64,000 nucleotides of DNA, taken from the NCBI GenBank assembly GCA_038373885.1, contig JAWZYV010000685.1, forward strand, positions 186,001 through 250,000. Direction: 5' to 3'. Source of the stretch: Cheiracanthium punctorium. Taxonomy: Eukaryota > Arthropoda > Arachnida > Araneae > Cheiracanthiidae. The number at the start of each line of letters is the position of its first letter. The stretch's first letter is position 1. Below are positions 13,077 to 24,700 of the stretch, piece by piece. Both the position numbers and the translations under genes were made by a program. A model generated the notes under the pieces. That model was not told the origin of the DNA, made no database searches, and worked only from the letters and a program-made list of their open reading frames with translations.

Positions 13077-13543
13077 CAGTAACCCCTCATTATATCGCGC
13101 TTGTCGGGAGACAAGAAAAATGAGGGATATATCCAAGGGCGCAATATAACGGGCGGAGAGGAGAGAAAGGTGATATGATAAAACTTTACTTTTATGAACA
13201 TATACTTTTAAAATATGATAAAATTAATAGTATATGTACAGTAATAAAATATATGCTCTTAAACTATAGAATTTTTTATTTTTATTTTATGTACAAATAC
13301 ACATTTCATTTCCTGCTGAAAAAATGATCCAGTCATTTGATTTTGATTTTTCTCTCCTATCTCGCTTTTCAATAAAGGAGCGAAAATTAATTAATTGTAC
13401 ATAACTTATGTGATAGAAGATGTATTTTTCAAATGTATAGTGGACTTCTCAAGTAAAGTAGCAAAGCAAAAGAGTACAGAAAAAAATTGGGAAAAAGAAA
13501 AAGTGCGATATATTCAAATGCACGATATAAAAAGGGGTTACTG
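13077..13543. mobile_element. 467-bp pogo/Tigger-like non-autonomous element
   Basis: The ends CAGTAACCCCTCATTATATC and, inverted, CAGTAACCCCTTTTTATATC are flanked by TA dinucleotides. A start of CAGT and TA target fit the Tc1/mariner-pogo group. No transposase is seen. Confidence 0.8.
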
Positions 13544-13869
13544 TATTTCAAATTATTTGCGAGAAAACTTACATAAAATCCATCAACACAAAAGCAGAAA
13601 AATTAATTTTGAATTCTTCCTTCAATTCATTTTTGCTGAAAGAATACTTAAGATTGGAATATTGTTGTTCTGCTTTCTCTGTAACAGTGTTACTAGTAAT
13701 GCTAGTATATAAAATTTCTAGCAACAAATCAAACCTGGTTTGGCCTAAGTTGGGTGTTTTTAGCATAATTAACATTAAAAATTGTAATGTCTGCATATTA
13801 ATATTCTTCTGAAATAAAACTATATGGTAATTGATTAATACTCAAGTACAATTACTCACACACGTTATG

Positions 13870-13913
13870 TCACACATCACATGATGTAGCTTCTGTACAA
13901 TGATTAGTTTCAC
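13870..13913 (-). CDS. scrib: scrib candidate terminal coding exon
   Basis: This is a proposal. The acceptor tcctttctttagcag offers two AGs three bases apart (NAGNAG; exon start 13913 or 13916), both in phase 1 as the preceding exon requires. The frame reads GETNHCTEATSCDV and stops at 13870-13872. Rival endings are read-through at 14707, or an acceptor at 12489 (atattttcag) leading to a Leu/Ile-rich 28-residue tail. I cannot choose without transcripts. Confidence 0.45.
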
Positions 13914-16900
13914 CTGCTAAAGAAAGGATAAACACAAAATCAATATAAAAAAATCCATAAGATGAGCTCAAGGTCAGATATGACAATTTATACTGTGGTT
14001 AAATACTTCATTAATCAGAAATTTAAAAATATATATAGTGAAAAAAGCTACAAAAAATCCAGGTTATGACACAGTGTGTTATCTATTTGTTTAATTAATG
14101 TTGGTTTGTGGGATATTTCATGTACAAACATTTATTTTAGAGTTTTGCCAATTTAATAAGTAATTTGTAGTTTTTTCAAAAGCTGCTGTGTTCAGCTGAT
14201 AGTTGATGTTAGTAAAATGTAATTTGGATTTATATTTAAAAAAATTGATAGACATTTTTAAAAGAAAATTAGCTTTTTTAGTACTTAGAACTCTGCTGGA
14301 TCTGCATAATATTTTTGTCTTCATTCTCCCATTTTAAATCCCACCATTAAGTCTGTTAAATATTTACATATAAAATCCAAGAGCACATCAGTGAGTGTAA
14401 CAGGGTTGCTACTCAATTTCTGAAAAAAAAAAATTCCCTGACTTTTTCAGGTTTTCCAGACTTTTTTGCGACAAAAATCCAGACTATTTCTTAAGTTTAG
14501 GACATCAATTTTGGATACCTTCTTAAATATTTCAAGCTTCCTAATGTAAGGTTAAAAGTTCATATTGTTTCCAAACACAGATTTCTGATCATTTTCCAGG
14601 TCACATTATTTGATTTCCAGGTTTTGGGTTAAAATTTACTATTTTCCCTGACTTTTCCAGGTTTTCTGTGATCAGTAGCAACCCTGTGTAAGCAAAAGAA
14701 AGTGCATTACTCAATATTACCTTCTAGATGTTCAATGGGTTCAGCTAAAGATGACCTTTGAGACATCTCCTGAGCCTTAGTAATAAGCATCTGAGCTTTC
14801 AAAGCATCTTCTTCTAAAGATTTTAACCTAAATATAAACATTTTCAAGTTAAAGTCAACTGATAAATACAATGGATATATGATACATAAATACTGAGTTC
14901 TTTGGTTGTCACCAGTGCATAATTTATATAACATTTTTATCTAGGCTACTATAAGCCACATCAACTCCACAGATATATTCTTAGTTAGCATTATCAATTA
15001 ATAATATAGTACAGTAGCACCTCATTATATCATGCTTCTTCTATTTCTCTCACTTTTAGAACTAGATTGCTATTTCATTTACAACGGGGTTTTCTGCCAA
15101 CATATTTTTGTGGACTAACTTGCATGGTCATGTTTTTGTTGCATGGAGAGAGAGAGAGGAAATGTCGAACGAAGCCTATGTTTGCAAGAAACTAGCAAAC
15201 ACTACAGTTTATTACAAATAAGAAGTACAGTTAGAATATGCCTGACAAAGACTGTAAAACAGTTTTAGTGGGAGATTTTAATATCAATTTCAATTCTGAA
15301 AAGTGTTTTATGGAAAAAGGAAAAAATATAGGGATGATCCATGGATCATGATAAGCTTTTAATATATAGCATTTTAGTGCATAATTAAAATGTGAAAGTG
15401 TTTCTCAAATTTTAATAACTCTTTTGCTTTGTTACTCTACTTGAGGAAGCATACAGTACATTTTGAAAATACAACTACAATCACATGAGATACAACTGAT
15501 TAATTTTCATTCCCTGATCTTGGGTGAAAAGCAACTTATGAGAGAAAAATAAAATCAGATGACTGGATAGCTTCTTCAGCAGCAAAAAAAAAAGGAATTT
15601 GTACATAAAAAGGTAAACTTCTACAATTATCGTTTAATATGATTATCTTTTATTACAATACAAACTATTAATTTTATTGAATTTTTAGTAAATGTGTTAT
15701 AAAAGTAAAATTTCATCATATCCCCCACCCCCTTTGTCAGATATATTGCACATTTTTCTTGTCTTCAGGTAAACGCAATATAGCAAGGAATAACTGTACT
15801 ACTTCTATTCTATAATTTTAAATATCTCATCAACTACATGATTTACCTGGTTGTGTTTTTGGTAACTATTTTTCCATTTCGGTTCTGGAATCTTTCAGAA
15901 TTTCTAAATTTCTGCAACACTGAGTTTTTTTTCTTGCTGTCTTTTCATTTACATTTTATCTCTAGGAGGATATAGCCCTCATTATGGATATTATAGCTCT
16001 TCTGCTAAGGCAATTTTCTGAAATACTATTTTTTGTTCTGAATTGTTTAGATTGTTTTAAAAAATATATGGCTTAATACAGTTGAGAAAAGCTCATGCAG
16101 AAATTCTTACACAGTCATAGGGTACCCTCTGGAGGGAACCAACCCAAATGGTTTTATAGCTATTCAAACCCTTTTGGGAAAGTCAAGCAGTGGTAAACTG
16201 ACAAAAAAATTTGCTCGATTATTTTTGACAAAAATAAAAATATTTGTTACAAAATAGAATAACAGGTAACTGTAACCGCTCACTGGCACATAAGATATTT
16301 CCTTTAACTCACATTCTGTGCTCAGTTATATTTTGTTATAAAATGTTAAGTGATGTCCAGTTTACCTAATATCTTGATAGCACAATTTCCATTTAATAGA
16401 AAATTTGGGATTTATGGATGTATTGATTATATTTAATGTCTGCAATTCCTATTGTAACACAACTACTCTAGACTTTTTGGTAGGACAGACTATCACAAGT
16501 ATTAATGGTTAAAAAGATATTTAGAAATCCCTCTACATTCATTAAAGTATTTACTATTTGCACAAACCTTACAATATTAAGTAACATTATAAATCAGTTA
16601 ATCTAAATTAAGAACTTAAAAATAAACAGAAAAATTGTTCATGCAACATACTTTTCCCAAAATGCTCTCCTTGTAATAATTTTGAAAATAAATTAGAAAG
16701 CTTAAAGTGCAATAATAAGTTAAAATAACAAAGCTTTTTAAAAAAAGAGGGGAGGTCATGATTATTTTAATTTTGAATGTTGTACAATTTAAATATGGTT
16801 CTTTGAAGCTCTGTAAAAATTAAAGATACATAAAACTAAATAAATAAAACATCTTTTTCATAATTTGTAAGATCAAGACTAAAATGCACATTGCCAATAT

Positions 16901-17079
16901 TTTTAGGTTTCATTTTGTAAATTTTGTTGAATGCAGATATGATACATTACAGGATGTAATTTGGCTAAAACACTTAAGCATCACTTATTGAGTATTATGT
17001 CATTTTTTTGTCAATATTTTATGGTTTTTCATGATCCAAATTTAGCTCTAACTTGGGGGTAGAGAGAGTACATTTTTAC

Positions 17080-17113
<34 letters not shown>

Positions 17114-20100
17114 CATTTTTGGAATAAATTCCCTTTTAATCAGATATTGTAATTTTAAAAATAAAAATTAAGTAAAAGCACAGAGTTATAAATAAGGAAG
17201 AGGTGGGGGGTTACATAAGTGATCACCATTTAAGATTTAAAAAAAAAAAAAAAAAAAAGAATTTTAAATTAATTTTATTTTATAAAGCCTTGCTTTGTGA
17301 CATCTTGGCTTTGGTGACTTTTTGTCAACATCAGTGACTTACTCAGTAAATAAGATCTATTATTTTAACTGCATTTTATGATATGGAGCTATATTATGGA
17401 ATATACCTTGCTTGTCTCCAAGCAGCCCGTTTTGCTGAATGAAGAGCTCTTTGTTGGGCAGGTGTAAGGTTACTATCTTCAGTTTCATTTATATTCAACT
17501 TTTCTTTCAAACGGCGTTCAATTTCTGTTGTTCTAATGGGAATTCTGCTCACAACCTCAGAAACATTACTTTAAAATAAATAGAGTTAATATTTAGTTTA
17601 ATAAATAGAGAGAAATTATCAAGGGTCAAAGTTGTCCAAAAATGTATAAGTACTTTAGTAATTAAATTTCTCAAAATTTTTAGAAAGATACCTTTCAAAC
17701 TTAAAATTTCGAACAGGTTAAGATATTTTTAAAACAGTTCTGAATTTCGATGATTATAGGTTAACTTTGACACTTGAATGATTTGAATACTTTTAAATAA
17801 ACTAAAAAGAAAGAAAGAAAACTAAACAAAAATTATTATCTACATACAAACTAATCTAACAAGGAGGCACGGCTTCAGCGAAACTGATTTGAATTATCTT
17901 TGGCACAGTGGTATTACGCCATATTAATACACTACTTGTAAAATACTAAAACGCAATACTTAAATACAGTTGAGAAAAAGTAACATTCTTTTCGAACTAC
18001 TTCACTAAACCTTTAAATATAAGTTACGAGCAAGCACGATAAGATTGAGCGGAGTAGCAAAATGGATAGAACAGTGGACTTCTACTCTGGTGCCCCAGGT
18101 CCGAATCTAGTGCTGTGCAAACTGCTTCTGCTCTCTCTCGCTTTTTTAAAAAAAAAAAAATACATCAATACTGCTTATTAATCCCTTTTTTTAGTTCAGT
18201 AAATAGTTAGTTACTTTTTCAGTTATTTATTTTTACTACTTATTGATTTTTTTTTTATTTATTTACTTATTTCTATATTTTTTAAAATTTTATCTTAAGT
18301 ATTTTTACAATTGATTATAGTTATGATTATTTGAATATAATAACTATAATCAATAATATCATTATGACTATTTGAATTTCTTTTTGTTATCCATTTGGTA
18401 CATAGTCATCAGACGAGTTATCTGTAACTGATTCAAAATTTTCTTCTATACACTCTTCTTGAGCATGGATAATTTCTCATCAGTAACAAACTTCTTTTCA
18501 CTCAACACATCCAATGTATTACTGTACAATGCTGTGCCTATTATCATAGCTTCTTCAGATAGTGTATCAGAAGCTGTCGTTGCAATTATTATTTATTTAT
18601 TTACTTTTAGAAGTGAACTTTCGTAATAAGCTACTCCATTTTTTTAGTCACTGCTTCAAAACATCACTGTATGTAGAATTTATCAGTAGTTTTTCATCAC
18701 AACAAAAAGAACTTGCTTGGCTTGATGGCATATTTTTAACTGTAATATAACTCTTCAAAATAAGTTTCACTGCTTAAATATGTCTATTCAAAATTTTAAC
18801 ATCTGAAATTTTAAATTTGACAGCCCATCAGCAGAAGACAGACAATAAAAAGAAATAATGCATCTGCTGGGCATCACAAACACGTAAAAATTAGAAAAAA
18901 AAGTCTGTCTTATGATTGTGACAAAAAGAAATGTACCTTAATAGATATTGAGTTTTGAGAATGTCAAAAGTAAATTATTTTGAATGTGTAAAATTCTGAT
19001 TCCAAAATAAAGATTTTACAAGTAGAAATAATATTTAAAAATTAAAAAAAAAAAATAAAAAAATAGGTAGTAAAAATAAATAAATGATAAACAAATTAAT
19101 AGAAAAATAAATAAGTAAATTATTTACTTGAATAAAAAATGAATTAATTACCAGTATTGATGTATTAAAAACAGCAGGGGAAAAAATGGTGGCGGAGCAC
19201 AAGATTCAAACCTGGGACACCAGTGTAGGAGTCCACAATTCTACCCATTTCGCCAAGCCACTCAATCACGTTTGCGCGTAACTTACATTTCAAGTTTTGG
19301 TGAAGTGGTTCGGAAATAAACAATAATTTTTCTCGACTGTATTTGAGTATTGCGTTTTAGTATTTTACATGCAGTATATTCACATGGTATACTGCCACTG
19401 TGCCAAAGATCATTGAAATCCGTTTCCCTAAAGCTGTAACTCGCATAAACAAATTTACATTTTAAAGGTTTACGTTTTTTCACCAGTACATTTTGACTCT
19501 ATTAGGTATTTTTAATAAAAGGGTGCAAAAAATTATTTAATCTAATATTATAAACAATCTAAATATTTTCATATAATGGTGAAAACATAACCTTTTTTTA
19601 TCTAACATAAGTAAATTATATTTACTGTTAGTAAAATTGCATTTTAAACTGTATTTCTTAGTTAACTAAATTTATATACGCACATAAATTTAATTAACTA
19701 ATATTTTATTTAACTTGTTAAAGTAGGTGTATTTTTAAAGTATTTTTTAAAGGGAAGTAAACCCTTTAAAATGTAAAATAGAAACATAAGCTATTTATGT
19801 GAGTTACTTATCAGTTAAATTTGAAATCAAGATTATATATACTTTTTAATATATTTTCTCTATGTTCAAATTTTTATGAATGTATATTTTATACATTTGT
19901 AAAACTTTATCTAAACGACCAGAAGTTAATTTAAAACTTGTTATTTCTGCACATTTAATTAAAAATTACTTTTCATTAGCTGACAAACTATTAGTAAAAT
20001 GTATTATATTAAGAAATATAAAGTGTTTCTTTTTAAATGGCAAAAGTGCACAAGATCAGAACAGACTGAATTTCCATTCTTTCACGATGTATATAAATAG

Positions 20101-21671
20101 TATGTGCCTATTCTCTAAATGTCTGGAATTGGGGCATAATTACTATTAAACGGTCAGGATTTGTGAAATTATGCGAAGTCTTTAAACAGGGGCTTAGCCA
20201 GGGGGGTTAGGGGGGTCATAACCCCCCCATGAGGAATTTTTTGCCATACAAAATGTATATTCTTCACTACATTATCACACCCACGTATACATATATATGA
20301 GTTGTAGTCGTAACCCCCCCCCCCCCATGAAAAATTTCTGGCTACGCCCCTGTCTTTAAGGAATGACTTCTATTAGACGAATATAACACGGTTTTCTCTG
20401 TCCTGGCGCAAGCAAATCGACAATGTATAACGTAAAATCAGGCTTATATGAGCTGAATGGGCTTTTATAGATGGATTCTGCAAATCTGTCTTCCTTTGCT
20501 GTTACAGTGACGAGTGTGCGACCAATATAGGAGATTTTCTCCTCCGGGCGATCACCCTTTTCATTCTTCTGACTTAGTAAGACAAGATTGTTATTTCTCA
20601 CGGTCACCCCATGCAGCTAAGCACTGTTCAGTGCTTGATGGGCAAATGGGCAGACATTTCCAAAGATTTCTAACGTCGATGATTACATCTAAACTATGTC
20701 GATGTTAGTTCGATGTATTGTGGTTGGCTGGGAGGTGTCTCTTTGAAGAAAGGAGAATCTCACCAGAAAATGAAACAGCTCGGACATGAATAAAACAGGA
20801 TGCATGCACACCACATCTTGGATTTAGAAAATAAATATCCTTAAATATTTTATTGTTTCTGAAAATCTCTGAACTTTGAAACAATGAAAACACAAAATCT
20901 GCACTATTATCCTCAAGAATAAAAAATATATAAAACAAGATATTATGAAAGAAAAGCTTACTTGGAATGTGCATTTTCATTATTTACAGGATGAAATTCA
21001 GAACTATTCAAATCATCATCAGGACTAGCCATTTCTTCATAATCTTCAATGGAATGATACCCCTTTAACTGTTCTTCTGTCATTGAAGCTAACTTTCTCT
21101 CTGTAACATTATTTGAAAGTGACAAACATGTGTTTAAGCAGTAAGTAAACATTGAAATAAATAAATCATAGACTCGTGCAAAAGTTGGCCATATGTCAGC
21201 AAATTCCCATAAAAACCTTAGTATATTTAAGTCTGAATTATAAAGTTACGCTCAATCGAAAATGCCAGTTCACTAGTCAAATTCAAGTTGTTTGTAGGTA
21301 GTTTTAATTTTCTGCTCTAATATGAAGAAATTGTGGTGGAGACTCATCAAACGAAGGGCAACGGTGGAAGTAAATTTGTACACCTAATAGTTTATCACCT
21401 TTACATTATCTCGTAAACTCATTATTTTTAAGAAGAAAATAAACAATCACCATTTTTATAATTTCTATGGGAATTGGATTCACCCTATAGTTTCCATAAA
21501 TATAATCTTTAAGTAAAATAATGTATGAATGCCCATGATATATATATAGGCTATGCAAAGCATAGGTTTAATCTATTAGTCAATTATTTTCATTGTTTAA
21601 AAGGGAAAACTTTATTAAGTCTTTTGGCATTTAACACTGATATAGAAACTATAAAACGGAACATAAAAACT

Positions 21672-21703
<32 letters not shown>

Positions 21704-24700
21704 GGGAGGTCATACAATTTTAATGAACAGTGTGTACTGAATAACTGATTAAGGTCGATTATATACTCCCTTCCTCGGGGGCTCTTAGCTCGTATTTACA
21801 TTTAAGTTTTGGAGAAAGCCATGGATAATTCTGAACGACAAGTTGCACCTTCCCCCTGCCAGCTGAGAGCGCTATGCTCTCGGTCACTGGTGGGACCACT
21901 TTGCAGCTCAAAATAAAATGTTCATTTGTAGCTTTTGAAATGTATGCAGAGATTTTATTCTGATATGAGTGTATTTTACAATTTATTTTTTTTATTTGCT
22001 TGGAACACCACTATTAAGTGCTGCCCATTATTTTTAATGTTAGTGTGTGCTTGCGTATATAGATGGCAGAAAGAAAAAAACACGCAGAAAATTCAAAAAG
22101 GGACTCCAAATAGATAATAAGTTGCTTGAATGCAAGAAATTTACGAAGCTAGCATGATTTTTTATCTCTGAATGTAAAAAATGCCATCAATGAAATTTTG
22201 AAAGCTCAAAATTTTAAAAAGTTCAACCTATAAAGATTATAGTAATTTAAATAATAAAAATCCTAAAATATTCACAGCAAAAAAATCAGAAACCTTTTAC
22301 AAAATTTAACAGGATAATAAGGTTTTAATGCATACATCATCAGAATGTAATTGTATTTTTAAATTACCATACCTTCTTCTTCTTTCATTCTCTCAAGTTC
22401 CTCAGGAGAGAAGTAACTAAATTGTTTCATATCAGGTATCGTAACTGGGATTTTTGTAACTAATTCAAATCGACGCTTTTTCTCACTAAATGTCAATTGC
22501 TCAGGATCATCAATTCTGGGAACTGGAACCTGTGGCAAAAAATAATTATATAAATTCAATCATTATACAATTAATTAAGCATAATTCAAAATTAGCAATC
22601 TTTAGCTTTATTTTGCATCTAGGAATTGAAGTTTGTTGCCCAAGAAATCATACTTTGTACTTTTTCAAACAAATTGCTCATTTTTTCTCCTTTAAATTTA
22701 AATTTATTCGCGTATGTATCACTTAAATTTGAGAGAAATTTTTCAACTGAATATTTGTGCAGTTTAAAACTGTACAGCACTATGACTACAATAAATTAAA
22801 AATTATGAAGTAGACCATTCTGACAGGGAAAAAAAAAAAAAAGCGAGATGTCACTGATGTTTGATTTTAAAGTGATTTTTAGCCTCTATTGATGCCAAAA
22901 ATAAATCCATATTGCAGTTATTATTGATAAAAAGTGAAAAGAAAATCACAGCCTGATTTGCAATGTCTAGTTTTCATAATTTTGTCATTACTTTATGTTC
23001 CAGAAGATTGACCCATTGCAATGTCCAAAGGAAAAACCTGTGAAATCAGTCCTTTATCCTACAAACACTTTTTTGCCTCAAAAAGTGGAATTTAAGGGAC
23101 ACACAACTTTCGAAAATTTACATACATATTGTTGTGTTCGGAAACCTCTGCAATGATGTACGTTAAGCGGTAACCTAATGCCAATCACATTTATACTGCT
23201 ACTTTGCTGAACTTTCCTATTATGCAGCAGCACGCTCAATCTTTTCATTCAGTTATTAAGTAGCGACGAAGCTAGTAGCACGTTGTACAATGTTATTTCA
23301 ATAAGTTTTTAATTAAAGGATTTTAATCGTACTTTTTGTTTCTTATATTATTTCCTTAAAAACACATATGTACATTAATTTTTTCAAGATTTTTGTTTAT
23401 CATTTTAAAAGTAATAAATATTTTGACATTTTTAAATGCTTGAACATTTAAGTTAAAGAACAAACTGGGAAACTTCATTAGTGGCAACTTTTTATAAAAT
23501 TCGTTTAATAAAAATAATATAGCATTAACAATTATTTTAAAGAGAAAAACAGCTACAGTACTGAAATATTAAAATAACATATACAGTTGGACCTCGTTAT
23601 CCCAACTTTCCCAAGACCACAAAAAAAAGAGGAGTGCCACGATAACTAAAGTTGCATAAGCACAAAATGGATCATTTGCACAAAATTGAGACTTTGAAAA
23701 ACTGCCGTGAAAACTGGGTGTCATGATAACGTGGTCTGATTGTAATTCAATAAAAAGTATTCTGGATATTTTTTGGAATGGGAAAAGAAGTAGCAATCAA
23801 GTGAGGACTGGAAAATAATTTTTTTATTGCTACTTTTTTCATTTAAATGCTGTTGATTTGTTTAAAATTCTCTGATTTATGCAATAATGTGACAGCTGTG
23901 TGAATAAAAATTAAAGGAGTGATTATTCTCAAATAGCCAATAGGTAAATAGCAGACATAGGTAATATTTTCACAGCATAATCGCTTCAGTTCTTTAACAA
24001 AATTGCAATAACAATAAATTTAACTAAAAAATATGAAATAAACACATCCATATTGACCTTTGACATTTTAGGAAGCACAGGCTTAGCACCAGGAAGTTTA
24101 GCTCTTCCGATCGGATCCACCATTGATTCATCTGTACTTAGAGTAAGACTTGTATCATCACTACCATAATGAATGGGAGAGGGCAAGTCACTAGCCTTTA
24201 TACAAATTAGAAAATAATTATTACACTGCACACTTAAAATAAATACAAAACTGTGTTTTAAAAAAACTGTAAGCCACGTTAAAGATATAATGAAAATAAC
24301 TTTACACAAGTTTACATTGTTTATTTAAAAAAAAAAAAAATCAAGCTTTTTACAAAGTAAAATCAAGATCTGTTTAAGCAAGCATTATTTCAAACATATC
24401 GTATTACTAGCAGTTTAGAATTTTATTCAGTTAAATTAATAATTCAGTTTTAAAATCTCTAAGAGTAATTTTTTTTAATATAAATTTTTATCAAGGGAAA
24501 ACAAAACTAGTGCTAAGTAAATCCAGATCTTTTAAGGCAGAATAAAGTACTTTTAAATACATTTATACAAATAAAATTAGAACTTCTTTATGATTACTTC
24601 AGTTTGAACTAAAATAGATTTGATAATCAAATCTTTAGTGTACACCATTCTTAATTAGCTATAATTTAATAATACCATAAATGTAGCATAATCGAAAATT

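Larger units (their letters stand above)
17864..19446. mobile_element. 1.6-kb foldback element with tRNA-Arg-like sequence in both arms
   Basis: About 400 bp at 17864-18260 returns inverted at 19060-19446. Matching blocks include ATCTTTGGCACAGTGG, the AAAACGCAATACT region and TACATCAATACTG. Each arm carries a tRNA-like stretch (18047-18122 plus; 19190-19258 minus) with a TCT- or TCC-type anticodon loop and a B box. The central 400 bp has minus-strand coding-like fragments (SEEAMIIGTALYSNTLDVLS; in another frame ESVTDNSSDDYVPNG) broken by a shift. The element class is unassigned. Confidence 0.75.

Noticed and set aside
16110..16190. Possible transposon end around GGTACCCTCTGGAGGGAACC
   Set aside because: Only an imperfect local palindrome; no partner end was found.
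18047..18122. Functional tRNA-Arg gene
   Set aside because: The acceptor stem does not pair and the sequence is part of a repeated inverted arm, so it is listed as a tRNA-derived repeat only.
19880..20149. 89-codon plus-strand frame
   Set aside because: Composition fits chance AT-rich sequence and no domain or splice support is seen.
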